Virus record (IMG/VR): IMGVR_UViG_3300032116_000065
Location: 1-64,000 of that record
DNA: 64,000 bases
Strand: one strand, 5' to 3'
Source of the DNA: a virus
How positions within the stretch are numbered: the first letter of the stretch is position 1; every line of letters starts with the position of its first letter. Below, one piece after another: positions 6,078-13,410 of this stretch. Below the pieces are notes generated by a model that was not told the DNA's origin, made no database searches, and saw nothing but the letters and a program-made list of their open reading frames with translations. The translations under genes were made by a program, and so were the position numbers.

Positions 6078-6481
6078 TACTTTTTACTCACAGCACCTAT
6101 GTGCTTACAATCTTTACGAAACTCAAACGCCTTACATGTGCAACTGAACTTACCATTCACACGCTGAACAAGATAGACTCGTTTGCCATCTTCGCTCTTG
6201 ACCTTCCATGCCTTTGTCTCAGTTGCGACTTGCGTAGCACCACCGATGATGTATTCAATCTTTACAACATGCTGCGACTTCGCATTGTACTCGCTCACAG
6301 GATGATCAGCCGCACCAGTCTCAACAGCGAACATGAACGGATCGCGGAAGATAGATTGAACAACCACACCCTCGCGAGTGTATGTAACATAATTGTCATA
6401 CTCACCACGATACGCATAAGTGTTCGGATACATCGTAGTGACGCGAACACGAGAACCAACTTTAGGAACTGCAACAGCCAT
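6077..6481 (-). CDS. SWIM-type zinc-finger-like protein
   Basis: 134 residues from MAVAVPKVGSRVRV, chosen because the ATG shares its A with the upstream stop (TAATG). The C-terminus reads F-S-C-T-C-K-A-F-E-F-R-K-D-C-K-H-I, matching the CxC...CxH pattern of SWIM zinc fingers that bind nucleic acid or protein. The N-terminal half looks like a small beta-barrel (SH3-like) domain. A DNA-binding or host-takeover role is possible. Confidence 0.75.
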   Translation of the reverse strand: MAVAVPKVGSRVRVTTMYPNTYAYRGEYDNYVTYTREGVVVQSIFRDPFMFAVETGAADHPVSEYNAKSQHVVKIEYIIGGATQVATETKAWKVKSEDGKRVYLVQRVNGKFSCTCKAFEFRKDCKHIGAVSKK

Positions 6482-6795
6482 TATAATCCCACCCATCGAT
6501 GATCTTTGTACGAATCAGTATTCAACACATTGCCACGAATAAAATTCTTCGCAGGTTGCGCCCACGACGCCGCCTTCAGAATGTCACCATACTTCCAGCC
6601 ATCGTGTTCCTTGATGCAGATGAAAGAGTGCACCGAACGCGAACCCCAACTGGTATTCACAACCTTCAGAAACTTGCGACCACGATCGAACGACACTTGA
6701 TAGTTTCCATCGTGACCACTCTTGTTATAGTTCTCAACAAGATGATCAGCATACTTGTAAAGAGCCATATCAAAATCATAATTTTCGAAAAGCAT
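6481..6795 (-). CDS. Hypothetical phage protein
   Basis: 104 residues from MLFENYDFDMALYKYADHLV. The frame is open to 6846, but this ATG lies just after the upstream stop with GGGG ten bases away. It contains GDILKAASWAQPAKNFIRGN, a segment familiar in small proteins of aquatic phages. Function unknown. Confidence 0.8.
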   Translation of the reverse strand: MLFENYDFDMALYKYADHLVENYNKSGHDGNYQVSFDRGRKFLKVVNTSWGSRSVHSFICIKEHDGWKYGDILKAASWAQPAKNFIRGNVLNTDSYKDHRWVGL

Positions 6796-6797
6796 AA

Positions 6798-7169
6798 TTA
6801 ACCCCAGTTCTTCCCACTCAAATAACCATACGGCACACCAAGGCAATGTTCAAGATACTCAACATCACCTCGCGTTTCGTGCGCGTCATGCATCATGCGA
6901 ATGCAATCTTCGCGGGTTGAATCAACGACGATCTTCATCGTCTGCTTCACCCAACCCTCAAACTCAGCAATCGCCATATTGTGGTAACGCTGCTCCTCAC
7001 GAATCGAATCGCCGACAGCGTCGACCAATCGATCCCAGAGATGCTGCTTGGCGTCATCGCTGCACGCATCCCAATCAGACCAGAAGAATTCTCCAGGACG
7101 AACGCCATAGGCGTCCTTGTAGAGATCGGAGACGATATTTTCGTCGAAGGTGTAATTTCTTGTTTCCAT
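6798..7169 (-). CDS. Hypothetical phage protein, probably leaderless
   Basis: 123 acidic residues, METRNYTFDENIVSDLYKDA onward. The next methionine is far downstream, so 7169 is the only sensible start. The promoter at 7176-7204 places +1 on this ATG. It is the first gene of an operon running to 5317. No recognisable domain. Confidence 0.8.
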   Translation of the reverse strand: METRNYTFDENIVSDLYKDAYGVRPGEFFWSDWDACSDDAKQHLWDRLVDAVGDSIREEQRYHNMAIAEFEGWVKQTMKIVVDSTREDCIRMMHDAHETRGDVEYLEHCLGVPYGYLSGKNWG

Positions 7170-7175
7170 ACAACT

Positions 7176-7236
7176 ATTATCGTACAGACAGGCTAAAACA
7201 ACAACAGAAAAAACTCTAATAAAATCAATAACTTAC
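7176..7236 (-). promoter_or_regulatory. Early-type promoter with conserved upstream element
   Basis: TTGTTG (7199-7204), 17-base spacer, GATAAT (7176-7181) on the minus strand. The upstream block (about 7206-7236) contains GTTATTGATTTTATTAG followed by a T-run and CTGTTG, nearly the same as upstream of 10298-10326. The element overlaps the last codons of the upstream amidotransferase gene. Confidence 0.8.
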
Positions 7237-8115
7237 GAAAGGGATGGTTAAGTGCCTGAGAGAAAAGGTTCTGATTCTGTTCTGAGAATTGTTTCTATCC
7301 ACTATCAGCACAGAATATTCTGGAACTTCCATCCAAACGGATCTGTCCCATGTAAGTGGTTCCGAAGAAACAAGAACACCATCGTCTGTGGAGTTATACC
7401 ATTGACTTGCAAATGTTATATTCTTCTCAGATTTGAATGGTGCAAAATCAAACGCAAAGCGCACAGCAGCCAATAAATTTCCATCACACATCGTGAGATT
7501 GACTGATGATCTGCGCGTCACTTTATGCTGAATCATAACTTCGTGAATCGCGCGCAATGTTTTACTCAATGCTTGCAATAAGTCATCTGAGTTTATTGAT
7601 TCATGTGGTTGTTCAAGAGATGATAATATAATTGCATAGATCCATTCACTGTCAGTTGACCCCTGAATCGATTTTGCAAATTCAGGTTTGACATATTTGA
7701 TTAGATCAAATCGCAAATCTCGAAAACTCTCCAACTCACCAAGATGAGCCATCGCAAGACGAACGCTATCAAACTTAAATGGATGAATGTTTTGTTCGTT
7801 TATTTGCGCATTGGTGGCATTGTTCTGAAAGACTCCTCTCACATGAGCCAATAATGCACTGGCTTGAGTCTTAGATGCTATAGAACGTAAGTTGCGATCA
7901 AATGTCGCGATGTTTGTATTGCGATAAACAAACGGCTGTTCTGGATTTCTAGAATTGGAATCCCACGCCATCACACCCATTCCTGCAAGATTCATTGCAA
8001 GCATTGAGTTGAACATACGTGCATCGATGTTTTGCTTTATGAAAGAGATTTCCATCTCATAAAGCAATTCATCAACGGGAGTGGGTGATCCAACATACCC
8101 CAGCATTCGACACAT
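7225..8115 (-). CDS. Class II glutamine amidotransferase-like protein
   Basis: 296 residues beginning MCRMLGY. Cys2 becomes the N-terminal nucleophile in class II (Ntn) amidotransferases after methionine removal. The layout matches the stand-alone EgtC/YafJ-like branch: LLAHVRG near residues 88-94 and GSTDSEW at 152-158. One feature is odd. The oxyanion-hole HNG is HLG here (residues 124-126), with the asparagine lost. It may act as a hydrolase with altered chemistry or bind glutamine without normal turnover. It ends inside the promoter that drives the next operon. Confidence 0.8.
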   Translation of the reverse strand: MCRMLGYVGSPTPVDELLYEMEISFIKQNIDARMFNSMLAMNLAGMGVMAWDSNSRNPEQPFVYRNTNIATFDRNLRSIASKTQASALLAHVRGVFQNNATNAQINEQNIHPFKFDSVRLAMAHLGELESFRDLRFDLIKYVKPEFAKSIQGSTDSEWIYAIILSSLEQPHESINSDDLLQALSKTLRAIHEVMIQHKVTRRSSVNLTMCDGNLLAAVRFAFDFAPFKSEKNITFASQWYNSTDDGVLVSSEPLTWDRSVWMEVPEYSVLIVDRNNSQNRIRTFSLRHLTIPFVSY

Positions 8116-8121
8116 TTGAAT

Positions 8122-8316
8122 TTATCGACGGTCTTCGAAATCTGGGTCTACGAACCAATCTTCCTCTTCGAGGATATCGTCATCCTCATCGGATTCATAC
8201 GATGCATTCGGATTGAACTTCCAACGCGACTCATTTTTCAAACGTCGCTGCTTCAATCCTTCACTGTTCCGTCCATAATCTTTTTCACGGAACTCATTCT
8301 TCTTTTTGCTGGACAT
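8122..8316 (-). CDS. Small protein with basic N-terminus and acidic tail
   Basis: 64 residues. The first half is lysine/arginine-rich (MSSKKKNEFREKDYGRNSEG) and the second half is strongly acidic (ESDEDDDILEEEDWF). Proteins with this opening are common in marine T4-like phages. Intrinsically disordered in appearance. Function unknown. Confidence 0.75.
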   Translation of the reverse strand: MSSKKKNEFREKDYGRNSEGLKQRRLKNESRWKFNPNASYESDEDDDILEEEDWFVDPDFEDRR

Positions 8317-8318
8317 GA

Positions 8319-8852
8319 TTACTTACTCAAACGCTCCTCTTTTAGTTTATTACAAAAGATCTTGTACAGACCCAACTCTCTTCCATATGCTTCAATTTCC
8401 CACGGACTGTCGAAATACTTTTCTTCGTCTGTATAATGTGAAGCATCAAAGACCAAACCTTTGTAGCGAACATCGCCGCTCTTGTAGTCGAATAATTCAT
8501 TATTGAGATATTGTTTGATGTGAGTCAATTCATGACCAAGATCAATGAGTAACTGTTTGAGACGTGTTTGTGGCTTCTTGCCGAGTTTGCTGATGCGCTT
8601 ATAGTTTAAAACAACAGTGAACTTCTTGTTGCCTTCTTCATCAAGACCGTCATAGGTGCACCATGCTTTGTACTTCTTCAAGTCCAACAAATCAGCGGCA
8701 TCTCGAATTTCATCCTCACCAAGAACCTTGATGGTGATTTTCGACTTTCGCTGAACGCATGGTCGCACTAGACGATTCAAGACGAATCTTGAATACTTCC
8801 GAATCATGGCTGAATCGGAACGACGGAGATAATTGCTCGTAATTGCAATCAT
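8319..8852 (-). CDS. HExxH zinc metallopeptidase-like protein
   Basis: 177 residues. The zincin motif LGHELTHIKQY places zinc ligands at H107 and H111 and the general base at E108. E152 or E154 in the segment PWEIEAYG could be the third ligand. This arrangement resembles SprT-like or other small phage-encoded zincins. The N-terminal 40 residues are basic. Its start shares a base with the upstream gene's stop. The target, host or phage, cannot be told. Confidence 0.75.
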   Translation of the reverse strand: MIAITSNYLRRSDSAMIRKYSRFVLNRLVRPCVQRKSKITIKVLGEDEIRDAADLLDLKKYKAWCTYDGLDEEGNKKFTVVLNYKRISKLGKKPQTRLKQLLIDLGHELTHIKQYLNNELFDYKSGDVRYKGLVFDASHYTDEEKYFDSPWEIEAYGRELGLYKIFCNKLKEERLSK

Positions 8853-9952
8853 TATTCTACTCGCAGAAGAATGGTGTCCTTATTGATTCGACCGTTCAAC
8901 TCACTGGGCTTCGAATTGATCTCACCCATAACCTTTCGCAGAACAACTTTGCCGCCATCCAAGACTCGCGAGAGCACATCCTTTGGCTTTCGGAGAGTCT
9001 TGGAGATTGACTCACTGTATTTATAATTTTCGATTGTGGATCCCTTGACCGCAAGACCAGCCTCGTCTTTCGCAACATAGACTCCAAGTCGACGATTCTT
9101 GACGTTATAGATCCAGAGTTTCTGTGCTCCCATGATCTTTACAGGATCGATCGAAACCAACTTATTATCGATATCATCCTTCTTGAACTTGAGACGAGCA
9201 ACCTTCTTCTCAAACGAGACTGGCTTCTTCTTGCGAGGCTTGCGAGAGGCATTCTTGTTAGACGCCAATTTCTCAGCATCAGTCGCAATCGCAGTGAAGA
9301 ATTTCGCAGCCTCAATCATTTCTTTGCGAGGGCGCGGATAGGATTCTTTCACATACTCATCTTTCGATTCGATGATCGCAATCCAGTCTGCTGCTCGAGA
9401 CTTGAAGTATTCTGCAATTTTCGAAGCATGCATCGGCTTCACTTCGTTCTCGACCATCCAGGTGTATGGTACAAATTCTTCTCCGTTTTGCTCATGCCAA
9501 ACGTCGTCGAACTTACCTTCGAGTTCCATGACGAAATAGTCGACTTTGGATTGAACTCGCTCTTGAATAGAGACAACGTTGCTTGTGTCAACGACTGCTG
9601 CTCCAAGATTCTTTTCTGCGACGATTTTGTCCAAGCGATCTCGGAAAACATTCATGCGCTCCTGAAAGTTATCAAAAACAGAATCTGGAATCCATGCGCC
9701 ACGACTGAGGCATCGCGCCAACCAGCCGTCGACGATGTTCCAAGAGAGATTAAGACTCGGTGCTGCTTGCTTTTGCAGTTCTGTAATCTGACTGTTCTTG
9801 GTCAGATATTCGACCAGATACTTGCGAGCATCCTTGGACTCTTTATTGTGATTGTACCACTGAAATGCGAACACCAAATCAAATTGGCTGCAGGGCTCAG
9901 TGCGCTTTTCCCAGGTGGGTTCGGGAACAACCTTCGGTATGAACTTTGCCAT
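8852..9952 (-). CDS. Hypothetical phage protein, 366 residues, probably leaderless
   Basis: The N-terminal two thirds are helical. A basic stretch rich in lysine/arginine (ASRKPRKKKPVSFEKKVARL) around residue 240 is followed by a beta-rich C-terminal domain containing NVKNRRLGVYVA. Similar in layout to large unknown proteins of marine T4-like phages. The basic region suggests nucleic-acid contact. The only usable ATG is 9952, one base from the +1 predicted by the boxes at 9960-9988. Confidence 0.8.
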   Translation of the reverse strand: MAKFIPKVVPEPTWEKRTEPCSQFDLVFAFQWYNHNKESKDARKYLVEYLTKNSQITELQKQAAPSLNLSWNIVDGWLARCLSRGAWIPDSVFDNFQERMNVFRDRLDKIVAEKNLGAAVVDTSNVVSIQERVQSKVDYFVMELEGKFDDVWHEQNGEEFVPYTWMVENEVKPMHASKIAEYFKSRAADWIAIIESKDEYVKESYPRPRKEMIEAAKFFTAIATDAEKLASNKNASRKPRKKKPVSFEKKVARLKFKKDDIDNKLVSIDPVKIMGAQKLWIYNVKNRRLGVYVAKDEAGLAVKGSTIENYKYSESISKTLRKPKDVLSRVLDGGKVVLRKVMGEINSKPSELNGRINKDTILLRVE

Positions 9953-9959
9953 ATTCTTT

Positions 9960-9988
9960 ATCTTACTCTACAATTTCTAAAAAGTAAA
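9960..9988 (-). promoter_or_regulatory. Candidate promoter between terminator and next operon
   Basis: TTTACT (9983-9988), 17-base spacer, TAAGAT (9960-9965) on the minus strand. The -35 box overlaps the T-run of the terminator upstream, so this is a compact terminator/promoter junction. Predicted +1 is 9953, next to the ATG at 9952. The weaker -10 lowers confidence. Confidence 0.5.
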
Positions 9989-10008
9989 GTCGCCCCTTTC
10001 GGGGCGAC
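9979..10008 (-). terminator. Rho-independent terminator
   Basis: Perfect 8-bp stem GTCGCCCC/GGGGCGAC (9989-9996 with 10001-10008) with a four-base loop, followed on the minus strand by TTTACTTTTT. It ends the transcript of the gene at 10021-10251. Confidence 0.85.
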
Positions 10009-10020
10009 CCTTGTTATTGG

Positions 10021-10251
10021 TTAGGCTATCGTGTCTACGCTTTCGTTTCCGTTACCGTAGTCCGTGATTTCGTCTATGAATCCGCGTCCGTCGTACTTGC
10101 CGTTGTTATAAGTGACTACCGTGTTTAGCGTGAAAAACGCTTTTCGTCGGCTTTTGGTTCTTAATACTAGTTTGCTGCCGTCTACTAATCCCTTTCCCGT
10201 GAATGGGTTTGTAACTTTTGCGCTTTTGTAAACTTCGTAATATACCTTCAT
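10021..10251 (-). CDS. Small basic hypothetical protein
   Basis: 76 residues from MKVYYEVYKSAKVTNP, with AAGGA about seven bases upstream. The frame is open to 10350, but that start lies within the promoter region. The promoter at 10298-10326 leaves a leader of about 40 bases. A basic middle (RTKSRRKAFF) suggests nucleic-acid or ribosome contact. It is a single-gene unit between its own promoter and terminator. Confidence 0.75.
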   Translation of the reverse strand: MKVYYEVYKSAKVTNPFTGKGLVDGSKLVLRTKSRRKAFFTLNTVVTYNNGKYDGRGFIDEITDYGNGNESVDTIA

Positions 10252-10297
10252 TTTTTTCCTTCGCCGTGTTTGCGGCTTTCTTTCACCAACACAGAAT

Positions 10298-10362
10298 ATT
10301 ATCCTATAAAACGGCTGAAAAGGCAACAGAAAAAACCTGAATAAAATCAATAACTTATAACC
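10298..10362 (-). promoter_or_regulatory. Early-type promoter with upstream element (leftward half of a divergent pair)
   Basis: TTGCCT (10321-10326), 17-base spacer, GATAAT (10298-10303). Upstream is AAGTTATTGATTTTATT and a T-run, closely matching 7206-7236. It is back to back with the rightward promoter at 10390-10418. Confidence 0.8.
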
Positions 10363-10418
10363 TATTGATTTATAAGGCTTTTTTTTCTGTTGACTCGAAT
10401 ACGAAATCCCTATACAAT
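10360..10418 (+). promoter_or_regulatory. Rightward early-type promoter (other half of the divergent pair)
   Basis: TTGACT (10390-10395), 17-base spacer, TACAAT (10413-10418). The upstream block ACCTATTGATTTATAAGG plus a T-run and CTG is the same element as in the leftward promoters. It is the only rightward promoter supported in the window. Confidence 0.8.
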
Positions 10419-10424
10419 ATTAGA

Positions 10425-10585
10425 TCAAATTGTTTCTCTGAGGGGTATATAACATTATAACGTTATAACGACAGAACATTACTACTGAACGGGACTCGTT
10501 TAGTAGTAAGGTGTTAGATTGTAAAAATAGGTTATGTTTAAGGAGTAAGGTCAGAATGTTTCTGACCGTATAGAGAGAGTGACGT
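10425..10585 (+). promoter_or_regulatory. Structured 5' leader of the rightward unit
   Basis: About 160 untranslated bases. It contains TTATAACGTTATAA (10455-10468), a perfect 14-base palindrome formed by three spaced TATAAC repeats; a hairpin TTACTACT/AGTAGTAA (10479-10509); and a 7-bp hairpin GGTCAGA/TCTGACC (10549-10567) just before the first gene. The palindrome lies soon after +1, where an operator would sit. Function is inferred. Confidence 0.45.
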
Positions 10586-10771
10586 ATGAAAACTGAAAAG
10601 TTTGGTTATAAAGTAACGATCAATCACCCTTTTCGCCTTCCTGGGCAACCTAAAAAGCGTGAGCCTGTGGTAGTGGTGAAATCTGAACGAGAGGCGAATC
10701 TGATAGCCTTTCGGCTGAACGGTCGGTCTCGCGTTGAGCCTATGTATAAAGTTGAAAAAGTCGTAGCCTAA
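10586..10771 (+). CDS. Small basic protein of the rightward unit
   Basis: 61 residues, MKTEKFGYKVTINHPFRLPG onward, with GAGAG 8-12 bases ahead of the ATG. It contains VVVVKSEREANLIAFRLNGR, a beta-helix pattern that could contact nucleic acid. Encoded against the direction of all its neighbours. No family recognised. Confidence 0.7.
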   Translation: MKTEKFGYKVTINHPFRLPGQPKKREPVVVVKSEREANLIAFRLNGRSRVEPMYKVEKVVA

Positions 10772-10784
10772 ACTGGAGAGTATT

Positions 10785-10925
10785 GTGAAAAAGACTAAAG
10801 TGAAAAAAGTTAAATTTGTCTACTCTTTTAAGAAGTTTCGCCGTGATGCTCGGAAACACGGTCCTATGAAAATCTATACGCCTGATGAAGTTCGCGCGTT
10901 TAATATTCTGCGTGGTTTGATCTAA
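10785..10925 (+). CDS. Very small lysine/arginine-rich protein
   Basis: 46 residues starting at GTG, with GGAG seven bases upstream. The first 25 residues are extremely basic (KKTKVKKVKF, KKFRRDARKHG), followed by YTPDEVRAFNILRGLI. It could bind RNA, DNA or an acidic host protein. It follows its partner by 13 bases and ends just before a strong terminator. Confidence 0.65.
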   Translation: MKKTKVKKVKFVYSFKKFRRDARKHGPMKIYTPDEVRAFNILRGLI

Positions 10926-10929
10926 AAAA

Positions 10930-10951
10930 ATGGGGGGCGAAAGCCCCCCAT
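10930..10951. terminator. Bidirectional rho-independent terminator
   Basis: Stem ATGGGGGGC/GCCCCCCAT (10930-10938 with 10943-10951) closes a GAAA loop. On the minus strand it is followed by seven Ts, ending the porin/PstS transcript. On the plus strand it follows the small rightward operon with a weaker pyrimidine tract. Confidence 0.9.
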
Positions 10952-10974
10952 CTTCTTTCTAGGTTTTCTAAAAC

Positions 10975-12012
10975 TTAGAATGTGTAGACAAGGTCGACCA
11001 TGAGTCGCTTGTAGTCTACTTTGCTGGCACCAACTTCAACATCGAAGTAAGATCCACGAACAGCCCAGCCATCGGCTAGACCATAAGCAGCGCGAAGTGC
11101 TGTGCCGTCATGAAGAACTGCTTCACCACCAAAGTCACTATCTGTCCATAAGGCTGATAGTGCGTTGGCTTCTGCGTCTTGCTTCATTAGGCTGACTTCC
11201 CAATCACCTGCTTTCTTAACGCCGCCAAGACGGACGCCATAAGCAAGTGCTGTGTCTGCTTTCTTTGCTTCATCATTCTTCAATTGCTGAACAAATAGTT
11301 TTACAGGAATACCAGCAACTTCTTTTGCTGCTGATGCTGTAAGAACTAATTGCTTATGCTTTTCAGTTGAACTACAAACTGGAAGTGATGGAACTGATGC
11401 TCCACCAGCAACAGAAAGAGGATATACGATATAGCATAAAGATGCTTTAGTATTCACTTCCTGATCCAATAGTGCTGCGTGTGCAGCAACATCAAGACCA
11501 GCAACTTTCTTTGCTACGCCAACTTGTAAACCAACAAGTGTGCTATCCTTATCTGCAGCATTTTCAACCAACTTGAGTTTGAATGCTGTAGCAGATAGAC
11601 CACCATCATTTTTCAGCGCAACTGCAAGACCTTCAGGCTTGATGTCACCATCAAACATAAGACCTTCAGTAACCCATGGCTGATTCATTTTGCCAAGTGT
11701 TACTTTTACATTATCTGCAGCCGCATATTCAACATACGCCAAATTAAGATCAACGGTCTTTAACGAACCGCCAGCCATGTCATTCCATGATGACTTTGCT
11801 GAACCAGTGCGAACGCCAACAACAACTTTTGTTTTGTCATTGACATCTGCCTTGGCAACAAGACCAACGCGAAAACGATCACGATCTGAATTGGTGTTGC
11901 CAATTTCTAAACTATCACTACGATAGCCAAAATCGCCACTCCACTTTACATCGGCTGCTTGCGCAACTGACATTGATCCCAAAATAACAGATGCTAGAAT
12001 TGCTTTGTACAT
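10975..12012 (-). CDS. Outer-membrane porin
   Basis: 345 residues with a typical signal peptide (cleavage after AQA, about residue 19) and an all-beta body of alternating hydrophobic strands and glycine/aspartate turns. The last residues, DLVYTF, end in phenylalanine, the outer-membrane barrel-assembly signal. The fold resembles the bacterial 'putative porin' family (Porin_5 type). AAGGAG lies ahead of the ATG. It follows the pstS-like gene by 28 bases on the same transcript, and a terminator comes right after it. The likely job is to raise passage of phosphate or other small solutes across the host outer membrane. A two-cysteine insert near residue 193-212 (CYIVYPL, PVCSS) may be an external loop. 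Confidence 0.8.
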   Translation of the reverse strand: MYKAILASVILGSMSVAQAADVKWSGDFGYRSDSLEIGNTNSDRDRFRVGLVAKADVNDKTKVVVGVRTGSAKSSWNDMAGGSLKTVDLNLAYVEYAAADNVKVTLGKMNQPWVTEGLMFDGDIKPEGLAVALKNDGGLSATAFKLKLVENAADKDSTLVGLQVGVAKKVAGLDVAAHAALLDQEVNTKASLCYIVYPLSVAGGASVPSLPVCSSTEKHKQLVLTASAAKEVAGIPVKLFVQQLKNDEAKKADTALAYGVRLGGVKKAGDWEVSLMKQDAEANALSALWTDSDFGGEAVLHDGTALRAAYGLADGWAVRGSYFDVEVGASKVDYKRLMVDLVYTF

Positions 12013-12040
12013 ATTATAACTCCTTGTCTACACCGCGAAA

Positions 12041-13039
12041 TTACGGCTTAAAGTTTTTCATGACTTTAACATCATTTCTTGTTTGAGCAAGATCTGATTT
12101 ATCAAGAGAAACTAAACCACGGTCTGAAAGATAACCTTCCTCGCCAATGGCTTTGTCACTCACGTACTCATTCACGAATTCTTTGATACCAGGAATTGCA
12201 CCAATGTGCTGCTTCTTGACATAAATGAATAGTGGACGAGCCGCAGTATATTTAGACGCCGAGATTGTTTCGAAAGACGGTACAATCCCGTCGATTTTCA
12301 AGCCTTTTAGTTTATCTGTGTTCTCTTCCAAGAAAGAATAACCAAAAATACCAAGAGCATTCTTATTTGTTGCAAGTTTTTGAGCAATCAAATTATCATT
12401 CTCACCTGCTTCAGCATAAGCACCATCTTCACGAATTGCGTGACATGCCTTTTTGTTTTCAAGAGCACATCCTTCTTCCATGAATAACTCTAGGAAACTA
12501 TCACGTGTTCCAGAAGTTGGTGGTGGACCAAGCACTTCAATCTTGATTGCTGGTAAAGAAGCATCAACATCTTTCCATGTTTTATTTGGATTCGCAATCA
12601 TTTGACCAGATGCGTTTGGAATTGTTTTAGCAAGAGCGACATAGACTTGCTTCTTTGTCAATGCAGATAATGCACCTGCTTTGCTTTCTGCGATAACAAT
12701 TCCATCAAAGCCAATCTTGACTTCTAGAATTTCTGTCACGCCATTCTTTGCGCATGTTTCAACTTCAGACTTCTTCATTGCGCGTGATGCATTTACAACA
12801 TCAGGATGCTGCGGACCAATACCTGCGCAGAACATTTTGATTCCACCACCAGTGCCAGTTGACTCGACCTTTGGTGTTTTGAACTTACCACCACGACCGA
12901 ACTGTTCAGCAACAGCAGTAGTGAATGGGTATACAGTTGAAGATCCTACGATTGCGATCTGATCTCTTGATTGCGCATTCGCAACATGAGATGCAACAAT
13001 AAGACCAAGAGCGAATAGAACAGCGAGTTTAGATTTCAT
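12041..13039 (-). CDS. pstS: Phosphate ABC transporter substrate-binding protein PstS
   Basis: 332 residues with a signal peptide (cleavage after VANA, about residue 22). Phosphate-binding signatures are present: IVGSSTVYPF near the N-terminus, ESTGTGGGIKMFC, and PPTSGTRDSF in the middle. PstS binds periplasmic phosphate and delivers it to the host PstCAB transporter. It is a well-known auxiliary gene of aquatic phages. AGGAG precedes the ATG. It is co-transcribed with the downstream porin. No clear Pho box was found upstream, so host PhoB control is not shown. Confidence 0.92.
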   Translation of the reverse strand: MKSKLAVLFALGLIVASHVANAQSRDQIAIVGSSTVYPFTTAVAEQFGRGGKFKTPKVESTGTGGGIKMFCAGIGPQHPDVVNASRAMKKSEVETCAKNGVTEILEVKIGFDGIVIAESKAGALSALTKKQVYVALAKTIPNASGQMIANPNKTWKDVDASLPAIKIEVLGPPPTSGTRDSFLELFMEEGCALENKKACHAIREDGAYAEAGENDNLIAQKLATNKNALGIFGYSFLEENTDKLKGLKIDGIVPSFETISASKYTAARPLFIYVKKQHIGAIPGIKEFVNEYVSDKAIGEEGYLSDRGLVSLDKSDLAQTRNDVKVMKNFKP

Positions 13040-13080
13040 AGACTGACTCCTTTGAATTGGAATCAGTATATAGAGACGGA

Positions 13081-13281
13081 TTATTTCGATTGTATTAAAA
13101 AATGGGGGTCATCGTGTAAATGTATGAAAAAAGTTTTCAATCCATCTACTTGCTGAATGAATCCGTATGGTCCTGGGCGCTTGGAAGAATACCATGAGTC
13201 CATCTTTCGAATGAGAACCCATTCGTTTCCATACAACTCTAAGAATCGATGACCATACAAGGATTTAGGTTGGAGTGTCAT
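13081..13281 (-). CDS. Small hypothetical protein
   Basis: 66 residues, basic and aromatic-rich (RFLELYGNEWVLIRKMDSWY). A GAG lies upstream of the ATG and the frame fills the gap before the pstS-like gene. It resembles small phage proteins of unknown role. The 40-base gap to pstS leaves room for a promoter. Confidence 0.55.
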   Translation of the reverse strand: MTLQPKSLYGHRFLELYGNEWVLIRKMDSWYSSKRPGPYGFIQQVDGLKTFFIHLHDDPHFLIQSK

Positions 13282-13304
13282 ATAAGTCTCGGTTCATCTA
13301 TCGT

Positions 13305-13324
13305 GATACAGTGCGCACTGTGTC
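13305..13324. promoter_or_regulatory. 20-base imperfect palindrome, possible operator
   Basis: A perfect 14-base core ACAGTGCGCACTGT (13308-13321) is extended by GA and TC arms to 20 bases with one mismatched pair. It lies in the 129-base gap between two leftward genes and upstream of the PstS/porin unit. No protein is known to bind it. Confidence 0.35.
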
Positions 13325-13410
13325 CTAGATTCCTCTTTTACAAAAGCAGCCATCGCTGTGCGACAAACCTTACACCGAAAGGTAGGGCGGCTGGTTCGTT
13401 ATTTAGTATT

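Noticed and set aside
10557-10574. Five-codon leader peptide (MFLTV) before the plus-strand gene
   Set aside because: The AAGGAG is too far upstream (about 11 bases) and the ATG lies in the loop of a hairpin; no attenuator layout.
13294-13397. Short zinc-ribbon-like frame (FRCKVCRTA) on the minus strand
   Set aside because: No start codon in frame before the cysteines and no ribosome-binding site; at most a gene remnant.
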